From assembly GCA_905221605.1 (NCBI GenBank), contig CAJNDS010002485.1, positions 340,001 through 397,516 on the forward strand: a DNA stretch of 57,516 bases, written 5' to 3'. The first letter of the stretch is position 1. Every line of letters begins with the position of its first letter. This stretch comes from Symbiodinium natans. Its lineage: Eukaryota; Sar; Dinophyceae; Suessiales; Symbiodiniaceae. This document shows, piece after piece, positions 33,827-44,104 of this stretch. The position numbers and the translations under genes were made by a program. The notes beneath the pieces are model-generated. The model worked only from the letters and a program-made list of their open reading frames with translations, was not told the DNA's origin and ran no database searches.

Positions 33827-34197
33827 ACCGAAATCTTGCGGACATCACACGTGCAGCACCGTAACCAAAACCACGGGCCTTCTCCACTTCAGCCGTGCCA
33901 GGCAACAACCTGTCACGCAAGGACATGGAAGACCCTGGCAAAACCTACGTGCGAAAGCCTAGTCTGAGCACCGGACAGGGAGCCTTCCAAGCATCGTAGC
34001 CGAGGCGTCGCGTACATATACAAGGCAACCACGCCAAGCAGAAGCATCACATTCAAGCAGAACTGTCCAAGAGGCTGATATGCGCTTGAACTGAATGCAC
34101 TTGGACAACTGTATGCACTTATATGGTTCTAGATTCCAGACTCTGTGCACTGCACTTCTATGCACTTCCACTGCATGGCATTCACATTCGAGTCCCA

Positions 34198-34848
34198 CGA
34201 TATTTCCCAGGTTTTCGACGCCCCGGAATTTGAGCCCGCGATATTTGCGAGGTTTTCTTGCAAGGTTTTCGATGCCGCCGCCCGGAATTCCGCTTCCATG
34301 CTATTTGCGAGGTTTTCGCATGTCCGGAATTCCGCTTCCATGCTATTTGCGAGGTTCTCAAGCATGTCCGGAATTCCGCTTCCATGCTATTTGCGAGGTT
34401 TTCCAGCATGTCCGGAATTCCGCTTCCATGCTATTTGCGAGGTTTTCAAGCATGTCCGGAATTCCGCTTCCATGCTATTAGCGAGGTTCTCAAGCATGTC
34501 CGGAATTCCGCTTCCATGCTATTTGCGAGGTTTTCGCATGTCCGGAATTCCGCGTCCATGCTATTAGCGAGGTTTTCAAGCATGTCCGGAATTCCGCTTC
34601 CATGCTATTTGCGAGGTTTTCAAGCATGTCCGGAATTCCGCTTCCATGCCATTAGCGAGGTTCTCAAGCATGTCCGGAATTCCGCTTCCATGCTACTTGC
34701 GAGGTTTTCGCATGTCCGGAATTCCGCTTCCATGCTATTTGCGAGGTTTTCAAGCATGTCCGGAATTCCGCTTCCATGCTATTTGCGAGGTTTTCGCATG
34801 TCCGGAATTCCGCTTCCATGCTATTTGCGAGGTTTTCAAGCATGTCCG
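34198..34848 (+). repeat. Satellite of 42/44-bp units, about 14 copies
   Basis: Unit contains CCGGAATTCCGCTTCCATGC and TTTGCGAGGTTTTC. Starts of CCGGAATTCC are spaced 42 or 44 bp (34282, 34324, 34368 ... 34802), the 2-bp difference being presence or absence of AA before GCATG. The unit has no TAA, TAG or TGA on the plus strand, so all three frames are open. Confidence 0.9.
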
Positions 34849-35812
34849 TCCCGCCACGGAAGCTCCGGGCGTCCCCGACGTACTACATTTGTACTACAAA
34901 AGTCGACTTTCCAGCCACGGAAGCTCCGGGTGTCCGCGGCATACAAAGTCGACTTTCCAGCCACGGAAGCTCCGGGAGCGTCTGTACTACAAAAAGTCGA
35001 CTTTCCAGCCACGGAAGCTCCGAAGGCGTCCGTGGCGTACTACATTTGTACTACAAAAGTCGACTTTCCAGCCACGGAAGCTCCGGGCGTCCCCGACGTA
35101 CTGCGTCTGTGCTACAAAAGTCGACTGTCCAGCCAGGTGTCCGCGGCGTACTACGTTTGTACTACAAAAAGTCGACTTTGCAGCCACGGAAGCTCCGGGT
35201 GTCCCCGGCGTACTACGTCTGTATACTACAAAAAGTCGACTTTCCAGCCCGTGGTGTACTACATTTGTACTACAAAAGTCGACTTTCCAGCCACGGAAGC
35301 TCCGGGCGTCCCCGACGTACTACATTTGTGCTACAAAAGTCAACTTTCCAGCCACGGAAGCTCCAGGGTGTCCGTGGCGTGCTACGTTTGTACTACAAAA
35401 GTCGACTTTCCAGCCACGGAGGCTCCGCGTGTCCGCGGCGTACTACGTTTGTACTGCAAAAAGTCGACTTTGCAGCCACGGAAGCTCCGGGTCTCCCCGG
35501 CGTACTACGTCTGTATACTACAAAAAGTCGACTTTCCAGCCCGCGGCGTATACTACATTTGTACTACAAAAGTCGACTTTCCAGCCACGGAAGCTCCGGG
35601 CGTCCCCGACGTACTACATTTGTACTACAAAAGTCGATTTCCAGCCACGGAAGCTCCGGGTGTCCGTGGCGTACTACGTTTGTACTACAAAAGTCGACTT
35701 TCCAGCCACGGAGGCTCCGCGTGTCCGTGGCGTACTACATTTGTGCTACAAAACTCGATTGTCCAGCCACGGAAGTCTTCGGCGTACTACGTCTGTACTA
35801 CACAAGTCGAAA
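34849..35812 (+). repeat. Satellite of about 61 bp with a higher-order repeat
   Basis: About 17 copies marked by AGTCGACTTTCCAGCCACGG. Spacing of GTCGAC: 46, 48, 63, 61, 51, 64, 43, 61, 62, 62, 64, 45, 61, 60, 61 bp. The run 35120-35401 (281 bp) repeats as 35401-35693 (292 bp) with the same order of long and short units, a five-unit higher-order repeat. Stop-free in all plus frames. Confidence 0.85.
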
Positions 35813-35820
35813 AAAAAACG

Positions 35821-36250
35821 CACAAAACGCAAAATCACTACGGTTTTAGCACCACGACCATGCGAAAGCCCGCAGAGGGGTTACGTTTGTATGTCAGGAA
35901 ATGCAAAAACACGAGGGTTTTGGCACCGCGCCAACGCCGAAACCCGCAGAGGGGTTACGTTTGTATGTCAAAAAACGCAAAAACACGACGGTTTTGGCAC
36001 CGCGCCAACGCCCAAACCCGCAGAGGGTTGTCTGCGGCCACGAAAAAAAGTACCAAAAACGACGGTTTTAGCACCGCGACCCGGCGATCACCCGCAGAGG
36101 GTTGTCCGCGCATGCCAAGAAACGTAAAAAAACGACGGTTCTAGCACCGCGACCACGCCGAAACCCGCAGAGGGTTGTCCGCAGACACAAAGAAACGTAA
36201 AAAAACGACGGTTTTAGCACCGCGACCACGCCGAAACCCGCAGAGGGTTG
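35821..36250 (+). repeat. 73-bp tandem repeat, six copies
   Basis: Copies marked by GTTTTAGCACCGCGACC and AACCCGCAGAGGGTT, spaced 73-75 bp. Four copies of the same unit are in cassette copy 1 (about 10911-11187). Confidence 0.9.
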
Positions 36251-36373
36251 CAATCCCGATTGGCGACGTCAACCCAGCCCGCCGCCTTAGAAAGAGTAAT
36301 TTTAATTTAGAAATCTAGGACTGGGTACGAAGGTCTACTAAATTCTACGTAAATCTCGTAATTTCTATTAACT

Positions 36374-36740
36374 TCCTACTTCACTCTATGCAACTCACTC
36401 TATGCACTTCACTCTATGCACTTCACTCTATGCAATTCACACTATGCAATTCACTCTATGCAATTCACTCTATGCACTTCACTCTATGCACTTCACTCTA
36501 TGCACTTCACTCTATGCACTTCACTCTATGCACTTGACTCTATGCACTTGACTCTATGCACTTCACTCTATGCACTTGACTCTATGCACTTCACTCTATG
36601 CACTTGACTCTATGCACTTCACTCTATGCACTTCACTCTATGCACTTCACTCTATGCACTTCACTCTATGCGCTTCACTCTATGCACTTCACTCCATGCT
36701 CTTCACGCTATGCACTTCACTCTATGTACTTCACTCTATG
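36374..36740 (+). repeat. 14-bp tandem array ACTCTATGCACTTC
   Basis: About 26 near-identical copies; the same array is at 11345-11630 in copy 1, and single motifs are scattered through the left block of both cassettes. Confidence 0.9.
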
Positions 36741-36839
36741 TTGTTGGGTCAGAGGGCTCCGCACGGAAGAACCCTTCGCGATGCTTTCGGGAACTACGGC
36801 CTGGAACATTCGAGCCCTAAACCCAAGCCCTAAACCCTA

Positions 36840-37120
36840 AACCCTAAACCCTAAATCCCTAAACCCTAAACCCTAATCCCTAAATCCCTATAACCCAAAA
36901 CCCTAATCCCTAAACCCTAAATCCCTAAACCCTAGCCCTAAACCTAAATCCCTAAACCCGAAATCCCTAAACCCTAAATCCCTAAACCCTAAATCCCTAA
37001 ACCCTAAATCCCTAAACCCTAAAGCCCTAAACCCTAAAGCCCTAAATCCTAAATCCCTAAACCCTACATCCCTAAACCCTAAATCCCTAAACCCTAAATC
37101 CCTCAACCCTAAATCCCTAA
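36840..37120 (+). repeat. Telomere-like array with a 15-mer period
   Basis: Alternating CCCTAAA and TCCCTAAA units make CCCTAAACCCTAAAT; several copies carry GCC, ACC or CTC changes. It lies downstream of the last firm exon of the minus gene at 37124-37560. Confidence 0.85.
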
Positions 37121-37123
37121 AAC

Positions 37124-37560
37124 CCGTAGTCCCGCAATGCCTGCATGTGCCGCGCCCTTGGGAGGTCAGCCCGGCGCCCCTTCGGCGCGGGGCCCTGGCA
37201 GTTAGGGGTTCAGGGTTTAGGGTTTAGGGTTTAGGGTTTAGGGTTTAGGGTTTAGGGTTTAGGGTTTAGGGCTAGGGTTTAGGGTTTGGGGTTTAGGGTT
37301 GAGGGCTTGAGGGCTTGAGGATTTATAGGGTTAAGGGTCCTGGAGTTCGGAAGCCTACGAAGGCATCCTGCGAGTTCAGGGTTCAGAGAAACTTCGAAGC
37401 TTGGTCCCTCGCTGTTGGCAGAGGTTCGAGGGTTTAGGGTTTAGGGTTTAGGGTTTAGGGTTTAGGGTTCAGGGCCTGGGTTTAGGGATTTCAGAGCCGT
37501 GGCCAAAAACACTTCACTTGGACACACTCTTCTGTCGCAAAGGAGACCACGAAAATCCAT
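37124..37560 (-). CDS. Minus-strand multi-exon gene, unknown
   Basis: ATG exon 37560-37493 (MDFRGLLCDRRVCPSEVFLA), GA donor; 37411-37340 (EGPSFEVSLNPELAGCLRRL), GA donor; 37194-37124 (GLTSQGRGTCRHCGT), donor GTTTTAGG that starts the telomere-like array. Phases agree. A terminal exon could lie across the array in the edge of cassette copy 2 (about 36798-36718, VPESIAKGSSVRSPLTQQH), in phase. CRHC hints at a metal site; no family recognised. Confidence 0.45.
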
Positions 37561-38284
37561 GGCAGGGTCGGAAACCCCAAACCCCAAAACCCTTTTTGGG
37601 GGGCAGGGGGGCGAGGGGGGGGGGGGTGTGCGGGGTTTGGGGGGGCGCAGCTCTAACCCCTGCACCCTGAACCCTAAACCCAAACTCTAAAACCGCCCGA
37701 ACCCAAACCTTACAAGCCACCATCTCTTTCTATGCTTCTGGCTGCAATGCGTGGTGACTTGTCGAGGGAGGCCGGAGCCCCCCGTGTGTTAAGTTGTGTT
37801 AGGTGCAGGGCTTTCGGGTTTAGGGTTTAGGGTTTATACCGTTAAGGGTTTAGGGTTTAGGGTTTAGGGTTTAGGGTTTAGGGTCTAGGGTCTAGGGTCC
37901 AGGGGGACACCAAGAAGGGTTAGAGGGCCCGAGGAAAGAATGGATTGCTCACCCCCCCCTTGACTCCCACTGCCCATCTTTAGTTCCCTCTGTACAATCT
38001 CAGGTTGCAAGCGCAAGTCCACAAAACCGTCCTTGCGGGCTTCGTTTCGGGCACAAAGCTCCTAAAGTATACCCCTACAAAGAAAGCTACACTTGCAAAC
38101 GCCTAAACTCGAAAACCTTACATCCCTAAACCCTAAATTCTGAAACTCTAAAACTCTCGGGGGAATCTCGGAAAACTCCCCAGACTCCCGCGACGGGCTA
38201 AACCTAAACCAAAACGGGCTTGGAAGCCTTGGTACCCCTCAAACCCTAGACCCCACCACACGTAACACGCGCCTTGCTTTGTGG

Positions 38285-38575
38285 TGCGCGAAGCCCTAGA
38301 GTCCCTAGAGTCCCTGGAGTCCCTAGAGTCCCTAGAGTCCCTAGAGTTGCTAGAGTCCCTAGAGTCCCTAGAGTCCCTAGAGTCCGTCCCTCGAGTCCCT
38401 CGAAGTCCCTCGAGTCCCTCGAGTCCCTCGAGTCCCTCGAGTCCCTCGAGTCCCTAGAGTCCCGAGAGTCCCTAGAGTCCCTAGAGTCCCTAAAGTCCCA
38501 AGCCCCCAACGGGCCCACAAAAGTCCCTAGAGTCCCGAAAGTCCCTAAAGGCCCTAAAGTCCCGAAAGTCCCTAA
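38285..38575 (+). repeat. 9-mer array CCCTAGAGT / CCCTCGAGT
   Basis: About 30 tandem 9-mers derived from CCCTAAA, in blocks of one variant each. Frames over it (GTLGTL, ESLESL, DSRDSR) are artefacts. Confidence 0.9.
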
Positions 38576-38647
38576 TGCCATGCTCCAGGCGCCTTCGCGT
38601 ACTCCTGACAGGAGGCTATGGGTGAGAGCATTGGGGTTTGGGCCGTT

Positions 38648-38757
38648 TTTAGGGTTTACGAAAATAAGGGACCCCTACTTTTGACCCCCCAATAATAGGA
38701 TCCCCTTATAGCAAGCAGCACAATAAGGTACCCCCCAATATCGTAAACCCCCATATG
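38648..38757. mobile_element. MITE-like element, family H
   Basis: Ends GGGTTTACGAAAATAAGGG and CCCCCAATATCGTAAACCC are inverted repeats. A second copy is at about 51190-51315; looser relatives at 27945-28050 and 29930-29975. The ends themselves resemble GGGTTTA. The rest of 38760-39200 has telomere-like runs and no supported gene. Confidence 0.6.
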
Positions 38758-39214
38758 CCATAAGGTTCTAGAGCCGACCTTGTGAAACCCAGACTTACAT
38801 CATTTCAGCGGGTTGGTACTATAAAACTCTAAGACTCTAAGCCCCATGTAGGACGAAACCCTAGACCTTAAACCCCACACCCCCTCCCAAATCCGGCACA
38901 CCCAGCCCCCTACGACCTAAAATCCTCATCCCTGAAGCACCCCGAAACTCTGAACCCCAAGAAGGCTCTCAGGGAGTTTGGGGGGTGTAGGGTTTAGGGT
39001 TTGGGGTTTAGGGTTTAGGGTTTATGGTTTAGGGCGTAGGGCCTAGGGCTTAGGGTTTAGGGTTAAGGATTTGTGAGAGCCTTGCACAGTTTCTGGGGAG
39101 GAGGGGCTGGGCCCAGAATCAGCGATCTACGACCTCAAACCCTAAACCCTAAACCCAAAACCCTAAACCCTAAACCCTAAATCCTAAACCCTAAACCGTA
39201 GCGTCCGAAGGATC

Positions 39215-39368
39215 ATGAAGAAGCATCCTGAAAACCCTCCAGACTTCCCCCAAACTTCCCAAGATTCGGAGTCTTCCAAGCCGAACGAAACTCGGAAACA
39301 TCTACACCCTCTCCCAAAACACATACAGACCCCCCCCCACCCCCACCCCTCCCCCGCACCCCAGAATA
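39215..39368 (+). CDS. First-exon candidate, Pro/His-rich
   Basis: ATG at 39215, 51 codons (MKKHPENPPDFPQTSQDSES, SKPNETRKHLHPLPKH), ending A|GTTTAGGG where the array starts. Unknown. Confidence 0.45.
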
Positions 39369-39548
39369 GTTTAGGGTTTAGGGTTTAGCGTTTAGGGTTT
39401 AGGGTAGTATTCCCTGGTCACTATATAATCATCAGAAAGCAGGTAAAGTGGTTTAGCGAACTCTCTTTAAGAAAGTGGTTTTATGAACTTGAAGTACCCC
39501 TAAACCCTAAACGCTAAACCCTTCGAGTCCTCCCGAACATACGGGGCA

Positions 39549-39671
39549 ATGGAAACTGAGAAACTTCGGCTACCCTTCCTCTGGGAAACCGTTTTCTTCT
39601 GCAACACTTTCACTGCAATCGCCATCAACAAGCGGGCATATGGACATGAAATAATCAACCTACGCCTTTAA
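39549..39671 (+). CDS. Short complete ORF, 40 residues
   Basis: ATG to TAA with protein-like composition (METEKLRLPFLWETVFFCNT, AIAINKRAYGHEIINLRL). May be a terminal exon whose ATG is internal. Confidence 0.4.
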   Translation: METEKLRLPFLWETVFFCNTFTAIAINKRAYGHEIINLRL

Positions 39672-39782
39672 CAACTCCAACGCTAAACCCTAGACCCTAC
39701 ACCCCACAACCCCATCACTTAAACCCTAAACCCAGAACCCTAACCCCAAGCCTAAACCATAAACCCTAAACCGTAAACCCTA

Positions 39783-40033
39783 AACCCTAAACCCTAAACC
39801 GTCTAAACCGTCTAAACCGTCTAAACCGTCTAAACCCTAAACCCTAAACCCTAAACCCTAAACCCTAAACCCTAAACCCTAAACCCTAAACCCTAAACCC
39901 TAAACCCTAAACCCTAAACCCTAACCCTACACCCTACACCCTAAACCCTAAACCCTAAACCCTAAACCCTAAACCCTAAACCCTAAACCCTAAACCCTAA
40001 ACCCTAAACCCTAAACCCTAAACCCTAAACCCT
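39783..40033 (+). repeat. CCCTAAA array with a CTAAACCGT block
   Basis: About 33 units; near its start are four copies of the 9-mer CTAAACCGT, then long exact CCCTAAA with a short CCCTACA block. Confidence 0.9.
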
Positions 40034-40047
40034 GCAGGGTGTAGGGC

Positions 40048-40119
40048 TTCGTCCGCCTCCTCTTCCTCCTCGCCCTCGAGGTGGCTAACCGCGGTGCCGG
40101 CTTTCAGCTGACCCTTCGG
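40048..40119 (-). CDS. Candidate exon, acidic
   Basis: Minus frame PKGQLKAGTAVSHLEGEEEE with GC-rich third positions, after CCCCTAAG and before GCCCTACACC. 24 codons. Confidence 0.4.
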
Positions 40120-40399
40120 CTTAGGGGACCTAGGGTTTCGGGTTTAGGGTTTGGCGTTTAGGGTTTGGGGTTTGGGGTCTAGGGATTGGGGTTTAGGGTT
40201 TGGGGTTTGGGGTTTAGGGTTTAGGGTTTCGGGTTTAGGGTTTGGCGTTTAGGGTTTGGGGTTTAGGGTTTAGGGTTTGGGGTCTAGGGATTGGGGTTTG
40301 GGGTTTGGGGTGTAGGCTTACGAGAGCAGTCTCATGGGTTGATATGAAAGTAGGGTTCATATTGCTGGCATCCCCAAGAGAACGCCGAAAATATGTGTA

Positions 40400-40512
40400 T
40401 ACATACATACATATATATATGTATATAGATACACATACGTACATACTTACATATATATATATATATAATTTATATTTATATATTTATATATTTATATATT
40501 TATATATTTATA
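40400..40512. repeat. TA-rich microsatellite
   Basis: ATAC/ATAT repeats; the Tyr/Ile-rich open frame over it is an artefact. Confidence 0.85.
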
Positions 40513-40840
40513 TATACGAATACGTGGAAGGAACCTGATATGCAGTCACCAAGAACAGTGCTATAAAGCCTGTTTCATATATCCAGTTCTCAAAATGATG
40601 GTCCCTTTGGGGTACCGAGGGTTCAGGATTGGTTTCAAGGTGTCTGAGAAGAATCGTTTTTGATTTCTCGAGCTGCATCTTGCTCACCCGCATTACTTCA
40701 GTATAGGTTTTCACCGAGACTTCGAACAACAGATTCATTGCCCGAGCGTTGAATAAGCCAGAGTTAGTTACGTTCCGGTTGCCATTTTCCTTTTGGATAT
40801 CTGGCTTCCCACTTCCTCTAGTGATCTCAGGACCGTCCAC
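40508..40840 (-). CDS. 110-residue ORF, possible membrane segment
   Basis: Uninterrupted ATG-to-stop frame without telomere repeat inside: MDGPEITRGSGKPDIQKENG, an amphipathic middle (VMRVSKMQLEKSKTILLRHL) and a hydrophobic stretch (WIYETGFIALFLVTAYQVP). One of the best single-exon ORFs here. The last codons enter the TA-rich repeat. Family not recognised. Confidence 0.55.
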   Translation of the reverse strand: MDGPEITRGSGKPDIQKENGNRNVTNSGLFNARAMNLLFEVSVKTYTEVMRVSKMQLEKSKTILLRHLETNPEPSVPQRDHHFENWIYETGFIALFLVTAYQVPSTYSYI

Positions 40841-41021
40841 TTGAACCAGGAACCCTAGACCCTAAACCCTAAACCCTAAACACCAAACCCTAAACCCTAA
40901 ACCCTAAACCCTAACCCCTAAACGCCTGTATTCGGGCACACCTAAGCCCTGAGCCCATTTTGGCCCCTCGAACCATCCCTCAGATTGCAAAGCGACAAAC
41001 TGGGCTGAGGCTTTGGCGTTT

Positions 41022-41206
41022 GGGGTTTAGGGTTGATTACGAGTAATCAAAACAACACTGACAGCTTGCAAACTAAGCAAAACATGAGGAACATAGAACA
41101 GATTCCCATAGCAACGACAAGTTTAGCGTTGGAACCGCTAGGTTTCAGGGCTTCGGGCCTCTTGGCCCTTCGACATTGCACATTACCCCTGGACCATGAA
41201 CCCTAA
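41022..41206 (+). CDS. Candidate exon
   Basis: Open frame of about 60 codons, Met at 41084 (MRNIEQIPIATTSLALEPLG, ASGLLALRHCTLPLD), stop TAA in CCCTAAA. A donor GTTTCAGG inside could end it earlier. Confidence 0.4.
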
Positions 41207-41211
41207 ACCAG

Positions 41212-41331
41212 AAGCAATATGAAGACACCAGAGCCCTAGTGCCCTTAAAGCAAATCCCAATCGCAAAAGGTACTCAATCCCCAAGCCCCCACAGACTAAC
41301 AGTCGACTTGAAACCAAAGGAAAAGAACTGA
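41212..41331 (+). CDS. Candidate terminal exon
   Basis: Follows CCCTAAACCAG and reads QYEDTRALVPLKQIPIAKGT then SPHRLTVDLKPKEKN to TGA, 39 sense codons. Phase does not fit the preceding candidate, so they are listed apart. Confidence 0.4.
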   Translation, partial: KQYEDTRALVPLKQIPIAKGTQSPSPHRLTVDLKPKEKN

Positions 41332-41487
41332 ACGAGGTTTTTTAGCCCCTTGAGACCCTGAACCCTAAACCCTAAACTCTAAACCGCCTAAACCGCCTCA
41401 ACTCCAAACCGGCTAAGTTCTAAGCCCTAAGCCCTAAACCGCCTAAACCCCAAACCCTATAAGCCTATAAGCCCTCAATCCCTAAAC

Positions 41488-41562
41488 AGCCTTGCCCTTT
41501 TGGCAAGCCTCCCGGTGATGGAGGATAGAATTCAGCACCACAGCGGTGCGCGCACCAGCAAC
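41488..41562 (-). CDS. Candidate exon with strong borders
   Basis: Acceptor TTATTCCTCGCAG, 25 codons (VAGARTAVVLNSILHHREAC), then GCT|GTTTAGGG, the telomere-like repeat starting at the donor. Phase 0 at both ends. Confidence 0.5.
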
Positions 41563-41869
41563 CTGCGAGGAATAAGGGGTTTAGGGCTAGGGTTTAGGGT
41601 TTAGGGTTTAGGGTTTATGGTGTCTCAATGAGTGGGCGCGCTGGTGCTGAAAGCACCCAGGCGCGCGCCCCGACTTGCATAAGCCCACCCCCGCTGGCGC
41701 TCCACCCTCGCCTTAACCTTTCCGGGTTTAGGGTTCTTTTGAACTCTGATCGTGCTTTTGCTATTTGTTCTTGTCTATTGGTTGGGTTTAGAAGCTCGGC
41801 ATCGATGCAGATCAACTACCCTGAAGGTCGCAGCCCTTAAGGAGATGTCTATCAGTCGAGGGCTGCTGA

Positions 41870-42660
41870 AGGAGCCAAAAGTCAGAGGTTTGGGCTTGGG
41901 GCTGGCTGCCGCCTTCGCCCTCGGCGATGCTGCGTGCTGGGCGGGGATTTGGAAAACTTGCTTGGAAGGGCGTGAAATCAGAGGTTTGGGCTTTCGCCAC
42001 GCTGATGCTGCATCTTTGTTAATTTCGTCTTTTCTAATGTTGGGCTTAGATGTCCATCATTCGAGGGCTTCTGGGAGGGCCAAAAAGTCAGAGGTTTGGG
42101 ATTGGGTTGGCTGCCGCCTTCGGTTGGGATGGGCGGTTGCTGCATGCTGCATCTGGAAGGCCTTGTTGGAGGCGTGGTGGTGTTGTGAGTCTTTCTAAAA
42201 GTGCCAAAAGCCCAAAAAATTGGGCTTGGGCTGGCTGCCGCCTTTGCCCCTGGTTGGGGATCTGGATCCCTTGCTTGAAAGGGCCTCCCAGCAAGGGGCC
42301 TCAACCCAAGGCCTGCTTTCACACAAGGCGGGGGCAGAAGCCAGAAGGTTTGGGCTTGGCTGGCAGCCGCCTTCGCCCTTGGATGCGGGTCAGGGTCGTC
42401 AGGAGGGCAGGGTCAGCCCTGACCGCCAGAGGCCTGGAACCCTCCAGGCAGGGCCAGGCAGGGGCCGTTCAGGCAGGGGGCCCAGCAAGGGGTTTTCAGG
42501 CAAGGCAAAAGGCCTCCTAGGCAGCGCGCCACAGTTTCCAGTTCTTCTTTCTGAAAGTGCCAAAGGTTGAAGGTTTGGGCTTGGGGCTGGCTGCCGCCTT
42601 CGCCCTTGGATGCTGCGTCCTGGTTGGGGGCCTGGATCCTTGCAAAGGGCCTCAAGCCAA
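41870..42660. repeat. Degenerate GC-rich tandem repeat, about six units
   Basis: Recurring words GTCAGAGGTTTGGGCTTGGG, GGCTGGCTGCCGCCTTCGCC and AAGTGCCAAAAG at irregular 90-220 bp spacing. Several long frames cross it on both strands (e.g. 160 codons minus, 156 plus) but follow the repeat; none is supported as a gene. Confidence 0.6.
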
Positions 42661-42878
42661 GGCTTGTTTTTAAGCAAAAAGGGTTTGAACCAGGCCAGGC
42701 CACCAGGGCCGCCTGCCTGAACCGGGTCTGGGAGCCTCTGGTCCAGGAAACGCGACGACGGCGGGAGGCGAGGCTCCTTGGGAGAGGGTTGGGGGGCCTC
42801 CTAAAAGGTGGTTGCCATGTTTTGCCAGAAGGTTTGGGGTATCTCATTCTAGGGGCGACCTGACGGGTTTCTCGCCAG

Positions 42879-43020
42879 CGACCTGCCGGGTCCACCGCGC
42901 AGCCCGCAGCTGCCTGCGGGACTGGAGCTCCGTCGCCCGCCGGAGGGCTTCTGGCTCCGGAGCTACCTCGCCTGCCGGCTTCGGTGCGTTCGCCCTGCTC
43001 GACGGCCCCGGGCTCACTCA
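42879..43020 (+). CDS. Candidate exon, Arg/Pro-rich
   Basis: After TTTCTCGCCAG; 47 codons including LELRRPPEGFWLRSYLACRL; ends TCA|GTTTAGGG at the start of the great variant array. GC-rich third positions in this frame. Confidence 0.45.
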
Positions 43021-43620
43021 GTTTAGGGTTTAGGGTTTAGGGTTTAGGGTTTAGAGTTTATAGGGTTTATAGGGTTTATAGGGTTTATAGGGTTTATAGG
43101 GTTTATAGGGTTTATAGGGTTTATAGGGTTTATAGGGTTTATAGGGTTTATAGGGTTTATAGGGTTTATAGGGTTTAGGGTTTAAGGGTTAAGGGTTTAA
43201 GGGTTTAAGGGTTTAAGGGTTTAAGGGTTTAAGGGTTTGAGGGTTTAAGGGTTTAAGGGTTTAAGGGTTTAAGGGTTTAAGGGTTTAAGGGTTTAAGGGT
43301 TTAAGGGTTTAAGGGTTTAAGGGTTTAAGGGTTTAAGGGTTTAAGGGTTTAAGGGTTTAAGGGTTTAAGGGTTTAAGGGTTTTAAGGGTTTAAGGGTTTA
43401 AGGGTTTAAGGGTTTAAGGGTTTAAGGGTTTAAGGGTTTAAGGGTTTAAGGGTTTAAGGGTTTAAGGGTTTAAGGGTTTAAGGGTTTAGGGTTTAAGGTT
43501 TAAGGGTTTAAGGGTTTAGGGTTAAGGGTTTAGGGTTTAGGGTTGGGGTTTGGGGTTTGGGGTTTGGGATTTGGGGTTTGGGGTTTGGGGTTTGGGTTTT
43601 GGGGTTTGGGGTTTAGGGTT
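43021..43620 (+). repeat. 600-bp variant telomere array in three blocks
   Basis: TTTAGGG for four units, then about 13 TTTATAGGG 9-mers (to about 43165), then about 40 TTTAAGGG 8-mers (to about 43510), then TTTGGGG units. Each block is almost pure. Confidence 0.9.
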
Positions 43621-43621
43621 C

Positions 43622-43772
43622 CTTGAAGGACCAACAGGGCCATGAGGGTCTGCGTGAACTGTGCCGGATACAAGGGTTTTGCTACCTGAAACTTGGAGCA
43701 CGTGGCTGAGGTCAACCCCATGAGCTAGCAGGCCGGGGAGGACATAGAAGGCTAGATTCCCCAAAAAAGCTC
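43622..43772 (-). CDS. 151-nt candidate exon
   Basis: Acceptor GTGGTTTACAG, 49 codons with strong coding character (GNLAFYVLPGLLAHGVDLSH, VSGSKTLVSGTVHADPHGPV), GA donor leading directly into GAACCCTAAACCCC. Unknown protein. Confidence 0.5.
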
Positions 43773-44104
43773 CTGTAAACCACTCAGCGTAAGTACAGAT
43801 ACAGCGTACTAAATGGGGGAACGGGGAAGTTGGGGATCTACCCTAGCCCCTACAGCCCTACAAGCCATAAACCCTAAACCCTTCAACCCTAAAGCCCAAG
43901 ACCTACAAGCCATATCCCCTAGACCCTTCAACCCTAAAGCCCTAAACCCCAACTACAAACACACCAGCCCCCTTGTCAGGAAATGCCTTGAACGCTAACC
44001 CTAAACCCTAAACCCTAAACCCTAAACCCTACATCCTAAACCCTAAACCCTAAATCCTAAACCCTAAACCCTAAACACAACCCTGAAACCCCTAAAGCTG
44101 TCAG

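Larger units (their letters stand above)
32821..36792. mobile_element. Repeat cassette copy 2 (large form)
   Basis: Outer blocks match copy 1 (10493-11682): the left block with TATGCACTT motifs (to about 33110), six 73-bp repeats (35821-36250), the conserved 140-bp block (to about 36370), the 14-bp array and the shared terminal block (36727-36792). Copy 2 holds about 2.7 kb that copy 1 lacks: an ASCH-like ORF and two satellites. No MITE family A ends are seen here. Whether the small form is a deletion or the large form an insertion is open. Confidence 0.65.

Noticed and set aside
34258-36144. 628-codon open frame (and 493- and 357-codon frames)
   Set aside because: They run through two satellites whose units contain no stop on this strand, in all three frames at once.
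34198-36250. CRISPR array
   Set aside because: Units are contiguous tandem repeats without unique spacers, in a eukaryotic context.
38246-38684. 111- and 136-codon ORFs of GTLGTL and ESLESL
   Set aside because: 9-mer telomere-variant array read in frames.
42413-42895. 160-codon minus ORF in the GC-rich tract
   Set aside because: Follows a degenerate tandem repeat and overlaps other long frames; no conserved motif. High GC alone opens frames.
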